NCBI GenBank assembly: GCA_947650285.1
Contig: CANTFL010000641.1
Location: forward strand, 124,001 to 188,000
DNA length: 64,000 nucleotides
DNA from: Hyaloperonospora brassicae
Taxonomy: Eukaryota; Oomycota; Peronosporomycetes; Peronosporales; Peronosporaceae
Reading direction: 5' to 3'
The notes beneath the pieces are model-generated. The model searched no databases and was not told the DNA's origin. It saw only the letters and a program-made list of their open reading frames with translations. The position numbers were made by a program, and so were the translations under genes. Numbering within the stretch: the stretch's first letter is position 1; every line of letters begins with the position of its first letter. Of the stretch, positions 46,707-58,727 are shown in pieces.

Positions 46707-47484
46707 GCCATCATCCATATGAATACTATCAACTCGTTCCGTATCGTCTCGAGGCGGTAAATCGTAATTTTAAGGTGTACTGACTCAGATAATTCTAGCA
46801 CTTCTTCTTACCCGAATAGTGCGCTGATTTGTGCAACTCTGAATTAGGTCGCCTCGTCAGTGGCCGAGAAACGGGCCCACTCGATCACTACGGCTAAAGA
46901 CGAATAGATTCTTCAAAATGTGCGGACATTTATTGATCAGCGTGACTCTTACAGGGCCGTCTCAATGATGGAAATGAAAAAAAAACATTCACCCGCGGTA
47001 GCGGGAAGTTCCTGCTCGGTCTGGCGACGGCAATGTCGAATAATTGGCTTTTGTTAAACGGCTGAGGCGACTTCCCAATACCCTTTAGCAACTAGCAGCG
47101 TAGACGACTGGTTGCAAACGGCGCGACAGGAGCCGGATGCTCTATTTTGAATGATTAAGGGCTTTCCGATCGCGAAACAAGTTCTGTGGATTGTCAGCAA
47201 TCGCGTGCTAGTGGTGTGGATAGCATGGTGGAGTCGGATTTGTATTCACCACCCGCTGAAATCCTACCGTGGTCGTTTAATTGACAAACTTACTCAGAGG
47301 TGGCTTGGTGAATGGAAGAGCAACGTCTTCCGTCCACCGCCGCTCAAATTGCCGTCCCTCGACGACATCAGTGATGACTGGGTACGTCTGCGGAAAAATG
47401 CGTACGAGAGCGACGCTCTCTAATAACTGTGCGACGTGATTACCAAAGTCCGATTTGCTGTATCACATTATCTTTGCGTGTCTT
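46707..47484. other. Spacer between copia E and gypsy C
   Basis: About 780 bp. A 90-codon plus-strand frame at 47151-47423 (IHHPLKSYRGRLIDKLTQRW) looks protein-like but is not recognised. Nothing else is seen. Confidence 0.4.
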
Positions 47485-48228
47485 TCTGGAGAAGTCGGTC
47501 TCACAAAATTGCTTTAGTGAGGGTCGATCTTCCACTTGCTCAGAGTTGCCGACTCACGGAGACAGTACTCCGATCCGTGCCTTGTTGTATAGCCTTGTGC
47601 GCACCTTGTGTACCCGTCGGTTGGGCTGGCTTGAGATCTTCGTAATGACCTTGGGAGATGTCGATCTCGCTGAGGGTTTGGGGTTAAGAGTTCGCTTCCA
47701 GTGCGGAAATATTCACACCACGAACAGGGTTCTGCGATCTTGATCTTGAGTCGCGACGATCTCTATCTGGAAACGTCGCGATCTCGATCTTGAATCACAC
47801 CGATCTCGATTTATCCTCGGGGTCGGGGTCTTTGCTGTGCGGAATTCTTCACTCAGCAAATGACAGTCTTGCGTCGATCTTGCGTTGGGATCTGTCCGGT
47901 CTGGTCTCAGGATCGGCCGATCTTGCCGGAAGTGCGCAATGTGGGCGGATCGGTTGCTTGTTTTGCCAAAATGAAACGTGCCGATCTGTCATGTAGATCG
48001 CTTCAGTCTTGCTCGGTCTTGTCTTGAACTCCTTGTTCAGATCTTTTGACCACTTAAGCAGCCTCGCGATCTTGTAACCAAAATCCTTTTCCTTTACCCT
48101 TGTTTGCTGCTACTCTAGCAATTTGACTTGAGTTGAGTTACCTTAACCCCACATTGGCCAAACAATCCAGGATGAGTACACGAAACACGGCGCGGTGAAG
48201 TCTCTTGATCGACGGGAGGCCAAATTTC
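47485..48228 (-). repeat. Element C 3' LTR (left copy)
   Basis: At least 744 bp, matching 62330-63073. The inner boundary may extend further right, because the right copy is cut by D. Open frames here (47429-47743, 47790-47996) are within the LTR and are not treated as genes. Confidence 0.82.
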
Positions 48229-50341
48229 CTGCCCGGAAGAGAAGTCTGCGACGTGCTTTATATGTAAAACGGTAACTGTTTTGTCATCCAACCAAATTAA
48301 TAGTCATCCTATCTTTAAGCCTATTCCAAACTGTAGGTTACTCACCAAGTCGATATCACCTTTAAGCTTGACCGCCCTTTTGAACACGTGTCGAAATTTC
48401 GTGACCTGTGCTCCAAAGTAGCACCAATACTCCCGATATCGTACCTAGACACCAAAAAGGGACCTAATTCCAAATACGGTACCAAATACCCAATTTTGGT
48501 ACCGAAAAGTCCAGAATATCATCCAAATGCCGAATGTGTCTAAATCCATTTGCGACGTCAATTTAACCGGCTTCCACTAGCTCTTTCGATCTGAACTTTT
48601 AGGACAAAACTCTTGGACGTTCAACAAGCATGTTTATCACGATCAAATAGCTCCATCACTGATATATCCATAATCAGCAGGGAACATGACCGATCTGATG
48701 TCCAATTAGAGATTGTTGAGGATCGGTACGGTATAATTCAGCAGTTAATAGCTTTCTGTTTACCGTACGTGCTCCAATATCATCCTCTTGAGTTTATCGG
48801 ATCAACGAGACCATCCGCAGGTCTTAAAACAGATCCTTGGACTCCCACGAGCATCCACACTTCCAGATCGGGCTATAATTAACCTAAATCAGTACTTCCT
48901 TTGAGAGACTGGTAAAAGGTGTCACCGATCTGCTGGATGTTACACCTTCGTCACAGAGTCATATCGCATCACCTGGTCCCAGATCGCTCCATGGAAATCG
49001 TTCTATTTGTCGTCTTGTCCCAGATCGCTCTGTCTCAGGTCGATTCATATCCGTCAATCTGGAGACAGTTAGATCGGATCGTTGATTCCCGTTGAGATCG
49101 CTTTTCATCTCCTTATTGGATCGATAGGTCCAATGTCATCATTTTCCACCAGTAAGTGAAGCCTTAACCGGGTAGTCACCGATCCACGTCCCAAAATTGA
49201 GTTAGTGACTTTACCACAACCGCCCTCTGTACTGAAGTCCGTTTGAGCAGCATTCGGCTTCAGTCCAGTCACTCATCAACTTCAATCCAGGCACTCAAGT
49301 CCGTCTCATGGTCTCTATGACACGCCTCTCCACCTCGCCGATCGCTTCAGAATGTTCCCATGTGCTTTTGTCTCCGGATCGCGACCCGTTGCCCAGATCG
49401 CCAGATCACGAGGGGCTTACCCCAACAGCTCCGGATCAGCCTGGGTTTTCAAGTCCTCTTGGTCCGGCCAGATTGCCATCGATCGTCACGAGATCGACAG
49501 ATCGACGACCAACTGGACCTTTATCTCCATCCCGAGACATGTCGTCTAGATCGCCAGATCCCGGGAGGTATAATCTAATAGTCCCAGATCGACCCATATC
49601 TCCACTTTTTCTTACACACGACCGGATCGACAGCCTGAGTTGAGCCCATTACATTCTTCACCAGATCGATAGTTACTTGGGCTCCACTAATACTTCCAGT
49701 CAATCGACCTGGATCGCCAGATCATGAGTCTCGGCTTATATCGCTATTTGTTTGAACAAGATCGTTAGATCATTCTGCTTCACTTGGATTGCCGGTCTTA
49801 GTAGAATTCGAAAATGCTCATACATCAGATTTCATTATCATCGCTCGTCACATCTTTTATCGTTGTATCACCATGCCAAATCAATCTCGCTCTCCATTAA
49901 TTAGTTGGTAATTCAGTTCCATACTCATATACGAACAGCACATTCCTCTGGCATGTACTACCTCCAAGTACACCCTTCAAACCCATTCCACCAGCATGTG
50001 CTACCTCCTAGCACACCTGTCAACCGATATTGTCCGCCACATACAGCCTCCCGGTATGTGCTTTCACCGCCTTATAGCCATATGCAACCTCCTTGCATAC
50101 TTTAAGCACACCTAACAAACAGATCGGTGTTCGACCCTTGATGCAGCTTCTTTTAATTGACTCACCTTGAATCGATTTCGGCTTGCTCGACCACGGTCAT
50201 ATTCTTGCGACATATCCACGCAATTTACATCTGACTCGTCTAACCATGTCGGATCGCTGGAGCCTTTCCAACACTTCCCGACCGGACAGTGTACTCGTCA
50301 AACCCGTGGTTTTCGGCCAGATCGCACGTCTTCTGTTCATT
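48229..50341 (-). other. Element C interior, no recognisable domain
   Basis: GATC-rich sequence with many CAGATCGC/AGATCG words (for example 49,000-49,750). Only short frames occur. It would be the 3' part of the element, downstream of pol, before the 3' LTR. Confidence 0.5.
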
Positions 50342-50584
50342 TCACTTCGAACTTATCATCCTTTCGAACTCCTTCACAGCTATAGTCCGGCCACATACTT
50401 CACCAAAGCCTACTCGAAACTCGTATACCGTCAAAAATATTATTGGTCGATCCTGAAACATCTTGACCTGCTTCAACTTCGAAACATGAACTATCGAGAA
50501 CAATCTGTATAGTTTACCACCAATATCCAGTCGTACGATATGATTTACACATCTGACGGCCCCACGAAACAGTCCGTGCCACAT
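50342..50584 (-). pseudogene. Element C integrase C-terminal remnant
   Basis: An 80-codon frame with MWHGLFRGAVRC and KLYRLFSIVHVSKLKQVKMF, matching the region after the integrase core in oomycete gypsy polyproteins (typically LFPIVHVSKLK). No core catalytic residues are found nearby. Confidence 0.65.
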
Positions 50585-51393
50585 ATGGGTTAAACTTGGT
50601 GCATTTTTACCCTTGAACCGATAGAGTTAAAGCCGCAACTCCTCTTCACGACTTATCTGCAGTGGATTACAATCCGTATTATAGCGGTCGATCCCCACCG
50701 TATCAGACTCTTGGTTCATCACGGTGGACTGCCCATGCTCTTTACTGTATCCCATATCGGTCTCTTTTTTATGATAGTGACTGAATTTTATTCTGTCACG
50801 ATCAAAATCACTAAAAAATTCCCCGTTCGAGCATCTTTGCCCCTTCTCGATGTTCAAGCTGGCAAATCGATTTGGTTCCACAGAGTCACAGCTCATAGAC
50901 TTGGTGGCATCTATCACAGCAGGAGACAGCATATCATAATCACTCCAGGTACGTCATTGTAAGTCTCTGTTATAGCTGCGTCTCCAAGCTGTCGATTTTC
51001 TCGTCCTTGTAACACAACATCTCTAGTCGACATCCCGCCTGACTGACGTCTGGACTCTCCATGCACCGTATCAATATCGTCAGGGTCTCCGTCTTTGGTC
51101 GTGCCATCTTCACGTACCGATTGTTTCCATCAAATCGACGCTTGATCGATCTCCACCAAACCCTGCGCCGGCGACCTCGCACCCTCGTTTCCCTTCGACC
51201 ATCTCACGGTTGTAATCATCTCGAGTCCATTAACCAGTTGCGAATGTTCTTCTTGCGACTCACCATCCTTGAACCCAATCCTGTCTGCCTGACAGCTGGA
51301 CCGTTCTTGTAACAGATCAGCTACCTCAGACTCGGTGTCTTCAGTCGTAATCTCCCTTGTGGCGTCGATATCTTGCTTCGATCGGTCTTGTAT

Positions 51394-52371
51394 TCACTCG
51401 ACGCTTTTAATCTTCTCTTTACTATCCATCGCTGAATGTATCTCCATACACAGTCGATATCCACTTAAGGGGTTATCGCCGCATAGAAATCCGCGCCCCC
51501 AGTCTAGATCAGCTAGCAAATCGAGATATAATAACATACCACTACACTCGTCTTCAGCACCTTCGCGACCCTGACCCACGTGATCTTGATCCGTAATATA
51601 CCTTTGACCACTAACTCGATCTTGCTTGGTAGAAAACTCAAACGATCCATAATGTGAATGCAGGTCGTTTTCGCCATATTCATCTACACTTGTAGAGTAA
51701 TCGCCGCAGAGAAATCTACGCCCTCTGTCCAGATCAGCTTCGAGATCTTGATCCATACAACACGTTTGATGACTTTCTCGATCTTGATCGATAGAAAGCT
51801 CACACAATCCATCGGACAAATGCGAAATCACTTCGCGATCTTGAAAAGTCGAACACGGTGGATCACCTTCGCGATATTCTCGATCTTGACCGACAGAAAG
51901 CTCAAACGACCAATCGGGTAAATGCAGATTTACTCCACGATCTTGACAGATCCATTACTGCGGGTCACCTTCAAAATTTTGAACCGTAGAAAATCCTTGA
52001 CCTCTTTCTCGATCTTGATCGACAGAAAGCGTAAACGATCCATAGTGAGAAGGCGGATTCACTTCGCAGTCTCGATCTGTCGAATACCGTGTATTATCAT
52101 CGCGATCATATGTCCAATACTGTGGGTCAATTATTTATTCTCGATTCATTGCATAGGAGCGATCACTTTCTCGATCTTGATGTATATGACGTTGAACCGA
52201 TCGATCGTGTGTAGGATAAATAACTCTTCGATCTCGTTCCATCAAATACTGTGGATCACCTTCGCGATTTCGATCAGCTGAACTCTGAAACGATTCATCA
52301 TGTGAGAGTACATCGACGACGGCATTCTCTTCTCTTAACGCAGATTTGATACTTTCTCCTCCCGTTTTGGC
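51394..52371 (-). repeat. Imperfect GATC-rich internal repeats of element C
   Basis: Blocks with CTCGATCTTGA followed by GAAAGCTCA or variants recur near 51777, 51882, 52009 and 52170. On the minus strand they encode repeated acidic/Arg-rich peptides such as DRGRRFLCGD and DWGRGFLCGD. They occupy the position where RT would be expected. Confidence 0.6.
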
Positions 52372-52785
52372 TTAAGAAATTTGATGAGTGATTACTGCCA
52401 CTTCTTTCGCCGTTTCAACCGGATCATCTTTTGATCGCGCCATTAACTTTATCGGTCTGCCATAATTAGTAGGATTTGCCGGAGATTCAATCCATTCGTT
52501 ATCGGGACAATTCCATTGTTCATCTGTAGAATCTTTATAAGCTAAGGTTTGACACTCCTTATATCGGCCAGATCCATGCAACACGTATCCTTGAGATAGT
52601 GGTGTTATCTCGCCTTTCATCCACATACCGAGTGTGGTATGTGGTTGTAACACGATCTTCTTATCACCAATATTCGTCACCTGCAGATATAATAGCTTAT
52701 TAGGGCCGTATCTTACTGTTGGCACCCAATCATGCCCTCGTGCATTCCACAACCTTGAAAACACTTGACTAATACCGATCTTCAC
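52372..52785 (-). pseudogene. Element C protease-downstream pol segment
   Basis: A 137-codon frame (SQVFSRLWNARGHDWVPTVR, YGPNKLLYLQVTNIGD). It resembles the conserved segment between protease and RT in a common Phytophthora gypsy clade (recalled, not searched). It stops before any RT motif. Confidence 0.65.
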
Positions 52786-52870
52786 CTCCTTAGATTCTTC
52801 AACACGTATCTCGATAGGTTGATCAGTAGCTTTTATCTTTTCACCTTTAATTTATGCGGTGAACGTTGTC

Positions 52871-53404
52871 CTAAGAAGCGAACTGGATTCTCATCCGGTT
52901 GTTTTCGTGAAAGGTAGTATTGTTGATCGACCGATTCTTCGTGTCCACAATATTCGAGCAAATCTCTTCCGCCAGCGCCTTCCAATCAAATTGTATCGAT
53001 TTTTTCAGATGAAGATACCAATATCGGGCTGTAGCGGTGAGCAATTCACCAAACTCCAAACATTTTTCTTCATCGGGTAGTTGTTCCCAAGCAAAAGACG
53101 ATCTGACCTTGCCGATACGGCTCCGGGCCCTATCTTCGTCACGACTTTTTTCTGAAAACCCTTCCAGATGTGACATCACGGACGACCTTGGATGTATGTC
53201 GATCTCGGCTTGATCTTTACAGGCTATAATCCTGGCCTTGCCGATCATATCCTTTATAAACGATTCTCCCAATGGCCCCAAAGACATCCGACGAACGCTA
53301 TTGGACCAATCTGACTCAATCTCGGAGTCAGATGAGGCGTAATAAGGCGATCTTGAGGGGTGTTCTTGAGGAGATCCCGAGGGTATGACGATCCCGTCTA
53401 TAGG
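52871..53404 (-). pseudogene. Element C gag, part downstream of the B insertion
   Basis: MSLGPLGESFIKDMIGKARI leads into a retroviral-gag-like block, FAWEQLPDEEKCLEFGELL and ATARYWYLHLKKSIQFDW. The frame runs open from the insertion point at 53404 and joins in frame with 61392 on the far side of B, so B split a continuous gag reading frame. Confidence 0.8.
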
Positions 53405-53798
53405 TGTAACGGGGCAGCCCGTTACATGGAATTGTCACTTTAAGGAAAGTTACAGTAAAGAATATGAAGTTGAATATTTTTTAAACAATATCACCAATAG
53501 TGGTGATATTGAAGGGTCGACCAAAGCGTCTGTTCATTGGTTGATATCTTGATGTTATCAACACACCAATCGCCGCAAGACGCGCGCAATGAGTGGTGAC
53601 GAGACGTCACCATACACTCAGTTATATAATATCATAATTAAGTTAAGTCAAACAGAGAGACGGTAGTTAAAAGACTAAATTATATTAATATAACAGTTCT
53701 GCTTTTACCCTACATACGCTTCCTCGCTTGCCTTGTGTACGTCTGTAGGGGCACCGATACCCTTGCGTTGAGTTCACGCAAGGGTGTGCCCCGTTACA
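53405..53798 (+). repeat. Element B 5' LTR
   Basis: 394 bp. The first 22 nt form a hairpin, TGTAACGGG with CCCGTTACA. Two hairpins intact in the 3' LTR are broken here by single-arm changes (GTCACTT..., GGTTGATATC...). Confidence 0.95.
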
Positions 53799-53842
53799 CC
53801 TGGTAGCACTTTGTAGTCCTTCCAAGGACCACAACATCCAAC

Positions 53843-54997
53843 ATGAACATGTTGGATGATGAAGAGACCTTTTACGCCACGCGTAAAAGGTTGAATTATT
53901 TAAGTGACATCGAATGGAGTGCGGTAGAACGAATGAGTTCTACCGTAGGCGAGTTCGCCATTAGCGCCATGTTGGAGCCTCTAGACAGAGACCAACAACA
54001 TGCCGCTATCGCCAAGTTCATTCAAAATGAACTTGTCGCCGAAAGGGATAAAGTAGCCTTGCTTTACCAGCAAGGGACTTAACAGGCCGAGCAGTTGATA
54101 GAACTCGGTGCTCAACAGACAGAGCTGTTGAGACAGCAGCAATTCCATGCTGCCGTGGGCGGGACGGCGCATGCGCGTCGTCCCGAGGTCATGAAAGTTG
54201 ACATCTCCAAGTACAGTGGAGTCCCGAAAGACTCCCTGTTTCTGTGGTTTGTCGAACTCGACAGAGCCCTAAGGGCTCGTCGCGTCGAAGATGAGCAAAT
54301 GAAACTCACATTTGCTCAGACCCACTTGGCAGGACGTGCCAAAACTTGGTCCCTGGTTTTCGAGAGTAGCGACCCACATGTGGTTAGGTCGCTCGATGAC
54401 TTCAAGTCCCGGCTCAGACAAACGTTTGAGCCGCCACGGGTTGAGTTCAGGGCTCGTTCTGAGCTCCTGAAACTCAAGCAGGGTAAGCGTGATGTGCACG
54501 CTTATGCACAACATATACGACTCCTCGCAAGTAGTATAACTGCCAACCCAGTTCATGAACACACGTTGATTACGGTGTTCATGCAAGGGCTTGCAGAAGG
54601 GCCCGTCAGGAGCCACCTGTTCCGCCTTGAGCTGAATACGCTGGAAGAAGCGATATCAGCCGCAGAACAAGAAGACTTTAGCATGAGACAGGCTCATGCT
54701 AGTTCCAACTCTTACCGTCCACCGAGACGACAAGAGATCGGAGGTCCAGAACCAATGGACCTCTGCTATGTTGAGAGCTAGAGACCTCGCTCTACAAACA
54801 ACAAGCGATTGCAGAGGTGCAATCGCTGTCAGAAGTTAGGGCACTACGCATACGAGTGTAGTGCTCCACGCCCAGTACCAAACAGTACTGAGCGAAATGG
54901 ACGACCATTCGCCAGAAAGGGCAATGGGCGTGGGTCCAGCGCTGTTGCGAAGTCGCAACAGCGAGACGGACCATCAAAAAATGGTCGGGGTCAGTAG
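53843..54997 (+). pseudogene. Element B gag
   Basis: One frame from MNMLDDEETFYATRK with two internal stops: TAA at 54080-54082 after LLYQQGT, and TAG at 54779-54781 after DLCYVES. Both are shared with element A. The capsid-like domain includes ISKYSGVPKDSLFLWFVELD, GRAKTWSLVFES and FKSRLRQTFEPPRVEF. The nucleocapsid has the CCHC knuckle CNRCQKLGHYAYEC. It ends at 54997. Hairpins with 8-10-bp stems occur every few tens of bases, for example 53868-53890 and 54014-54034. Confidence 0.88.
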
Positions 54998-55029
54998 GGG
55001 CGGAGCGCCCTACTGATCCAGGAACCATA

Positions 55030-57062
55030 AGAGAATTTGCAAATCTCTTGACGAAAGTTGCTCCAGATACACAATCATTGTGTGTCTCTGCACCTGGTGA
55101 TGACGTTTCGCTCATCACCTTGAAGTTGGAAGCGACAAATGATTTGTCGCTTCGTGCCCTAGTAGACTGTGGGGCGTCGAACAACTTTGTTCGACGCCAG
55201 TCAATAGAGGGTTGTAGGCTCAAGTTCGTTGAGCGCGACATTTCCCTCACAAGAATGACGGTGCGCCTTGCAACAGGCGCATCGATTACCGTTAAGAAAC
55301 GTGTAGTCGGAATACACTACACGTTGGAGGGCGAACAGTACGATGATGACTTCATCGTACTGGATCTGGATGACAAATTTGATGTCATCCTGGGATTACC
55401 TTGGCTCAGAAAGTACGAGCCAAGAGAGAGCTGGCAGAATCGATACGTGAAGATGCCTGCCGCTTGTTCATCAGATGGCCATCTGATGAACATCTTGGAG
55501 CGTCCACAAGCGTGTGGATGTTCTGCAAGTGAGTGCGATGGCCTCACTTGCGGTACGGTCGTTAGCACGACTGCACAAGATCACAGTGTAGTTGATCACT
55601 ACACTGTGGACCAAGCTCCCGGCGGCTGTACAGAAGTACAGGTGGCGCCGAAGGTCCACCACTAAAAGAAGTCGAGTGGACCGGGACATGGATGCATGCC
55701 TAGCGGGCAGCATCTTAGAAGAAAGAAACCTGTTGCCTCCAAAGGGCAACATGGAAATCCTAGGTCGACTGGAGAGTCGACCGTAGAGGATCAGTACCTG
55801 ACTGTGGTTGCACAGCCACAGTCAGAAGACGTCGAGGGAATAAGTCCCCACGTACTTGAGGAAGAAATTCCTCGTTAGTCACTTGCTGAAGGATTAGGCC
55901 TTCAGCAACCTGTGGAAAGAAGTTCTTAGGAAGAAACCGAGACGTTGAACGTCTTGGTTAATGACGGATCAAGTGTAGGCGCTTATACGCTTAATCTGAT
56001 TGTGCCTTCGAAGTTAACTTCGGAGATAATTCAACTGCCGATGCTAGAACCGAAACGTTTCTTGCGTGATCTGCGTAGTGGCAAAGTCAAGCAGATCTGC
56101 ATACTCGTAACAGAGGATGAGTATGTGGCCGATATTCGGTCGTCGACAGTATTTGCTGAGAACGAACGGGTTCTCAGCAGCTCATCGATGGACGAAAGTG
56201 TCCTCGATGAGAAGACTCGTATTGAGCGATACACGTCTCAATTCTGGGAGTCGCTTCAGGCAAATCCTTTGTATAAGGATTTGATCGAATTCAAGGACGT
56301 ATTCCCTGAATCCGTACCTTGCGAGTTGCCTAAGGACAAAGGCACTCGACACGAGATCGAGCTCAAAGCGGGCTCGAAGTACTGTGTCATGAAGCAGTGG
56401 CCACTGCCTCGTGAACAAGTGATAGCAATCGACAAGTCCTTTGCTGATCGCTTAGCAGCGGGCCATGTGAGGGAATCAACATCCCCTCATAGCTCTCCGA
56501 CCTTCTGTGTGCGAAAGGCCACAGGAGGATGGCGAAGAGTGCACGCGTTCAACAAGTTGAATGCTGCAACGGTACTGGCTCAGACGCCGATACCAAGAAA
56601 CGGTGTGATCATAGATGGTATGTCAAAGAGTACCATCTTTTCGTCCATAGATCTGATGGATGAATTCTATCAGATCCTCATGCGTGAACGGGACATCCCG
56701 TTCACGGCAGTGAGTACCCCAGCGGTATGCTGTGGGAGTGGCTAGTGATTCCACAGGGGCTGAGCAATGCCCCGGCAACATTCAACAGATGTGTCACAAA
56801 TCTGTTGAGACCGGTGCGAGACTTCGCACCGAGTTACTTCGACGATGTGTTCGTCCATAGCCGGGCTATGGACGAAAAGATGGACGTTGAAGTCCACCAA
56901 ACTCACGTTCGTCAGGTTCTTCAACTTATGCGCAAGCATAAGTTGTATGCCAACCTCAAGAAGTGTATATTCGCGGCTAGCGAAATACCACTTCTTGGGT
57001 GCATCGTCGTCAAACAAGGCGTACGCCCTGATCCCGAAAAGATCAAGGCGATCACCGACTAG
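55030..57062 (+). pseudogene. Element B protease and reverse transcriptase
   Basis: Protease (ALVDCGASNNFV, FDVILGLPWLRKYE) runs in the frame opened after TAA at 55027, with stops at 55663, 55876 and ~55927. RT follows in the same frame from 55945 (KGTRHEIELKAGSKYC, SSIDLMDEFYQIL) until a 1-nt frameshift near 56720, then 56727-57062 (QGLSNAPATFNRC, YFDDVFVHS). TAG at 57060 replaces the Trp expected in AITDWPVP, as in A. Confidence 0.88.
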
Positions 57063-57242
57063 CCAGTGCCATCCGATGTCAAGTAACTAAGGAAGTTCCT
57101 TGGTATAGCGGCGTACTTGCACAAGTACTCGCGCAACTACGCCGATATGACTGTTCATCTTTCTTGCTTGCTCAAGAAAAATGTCAAGTGGTCATGGAAC
57201 GCTTAGTGCCAGCGTTCCTTTGAGGGTATCAAGTAAAGCTTC

Positions 57243-58727
57243 ATGCAGTCGCCGATCTTGGCGATTGCAGATCGGGACAGAACTTTTTACGTGGTCTGTG
57301 ACGCCAGCGATTTTTCTATCGGCTGTGCTTTGATGCAATACGACACAGACGGCGCAGAATGCGTAGTCTGCTATCAATCGCGTCAGCTGCAACCAGCTGA
57401 ACGCAATTACCCAGTGCATGACAAGGAACTCCTTGCCATGAAGTGTGCACTGGCTAAGTTCCGGGTCTATCTCTTGGGAGATAGACTGTTCATCGTCTAT
57501 ACAGACCATGCGTCACTTCGCACGGCCGTAAACAGTCCACACCTCTCGCAAAGAATGGCGAGGTGGCTGTCTTTCTTCGCGGAGTATAACTTCTCCGTGG
57601 AGTATAAACCAGGACGACTTAATGTCGTCGCTGATGCGCTTACGCGCCAGCCCGATTTCGAACCGGACGCACACATCAACAGTGAGGATAAGCCCACTGT
57701 TGCGACACTGTCAGTCAGTGTCCCGTCGTCAAGTTTACTTGACGACGTACGAAAGGCATACGCGGAAGATAAAGATCTTCTGCGATTGATGGATCATCTG
57801 GTGAATCCATCCAGTAAATCCATGAGTGATTTACCAGCTTTGTACCGATCCTCATCGGATCGGTACAGTACACGCAACGGATTGCTGTACTATACAGCTG
57901 TTGCCGACGACACGCCTCGTGTCGTCGTACCCGCTCATCATGATCTGCGTTTACGCATCATGTATGAGTGTCACGATGCCCCAACAAGTGGCCATCGTGG
58001 TAGAGAAAAGACTTACCTCACGGTAAGTCGTGACTTTTACTGGCCACGTCAGTATCAGTTTGTCCGCAAGTACATACGTGCTTGCGAGGTTTGTCAACGG
58101 GTGAAGCCTAGTCCTTCATCCCGTGCGCCATTGCAGCCTCTGCCTGTTCCGACAGAGTGCTGGCAGTCCGTTCTAATGAACTTCGTCTTCGGGTTTCCCG
58201 AAGACGCTCACAAGAATAATGGTATTCTTGTGTTTGTTGACCGATTCAGCAAGATGGTGCATCTTGCTGCTGTCCCTGAGTCGATCAAGGCTCAAGGTTG
58301 TGCTCGTGTCTTTCTCGACACGGTCTTTCGACTCCACGGTTTACCCCGTGAACTCGTATCCGACCGTGACCCTCGATTCACGGCGGCATTTCGGCAATCC
58401 GTGTTCCGCACATTGGGAACACGATTGAAGATGTCTACTTCTGACCATCCCGAAACATATGGTCAGACGGAACGTGCGAACCGTGTCCTCGAAGAGATCC
58501 TTCGAGGATATGTCCACTTGTTCCCGAGTTGGAGCGAATTACTACCCATGGTGGAATTCGCCATCAATAATTCAGTGCATGCTTCCACCCAGCACACACC
58601 GTTTTACGTGAATGGCCTACGCCATCCACGTGTGCCCGCCCTTCTAGAGTGTGACTCTTGGATAGGGGGGGGGGGACTCGCTCGAGCAAAAACCGTTTTG
58701 GCTCTTGCTCATATGTGTCGACGCTAA
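57243..58727 (+). pseudogene. Element B RNase H and integrase (494-codon open frame)
   Basis: The longest intact pol block. RNase H carries VVCDASDFSIG, HDKELLAMKCAL and YTDHASLRTA. Integrase has the HHCC finger (CHDAPTSGHRGREKTYL, RACEVCQRVK) and D-D-E residues (MNFVFGFPED, VSDRDPRFTAAF, RVLEEILRGY). It terminates at LALAHMCRR just after a poly-G stretch near 58670. It is linked upstream to RT in the same frame across a few stops, including TAG at 57204 shared with A. Confidence 0.9.

Noticed and set aside
47429..47996. Two plus-strand ORFs repeated identically at 62,331-62,841
   Set aside because: The identity is explained by the two LTRs of element C; the peptides are low-complexity translations of GATC-rich LTR DNA.
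53981..54616. Minus-strand ORFs antisense to element B gag (mirrored in A)
   Set aside because: They lie wholly within the gag frame with no domain of their own; the palindrome-rich sequence makes both strands similar, which favours chance open frames.
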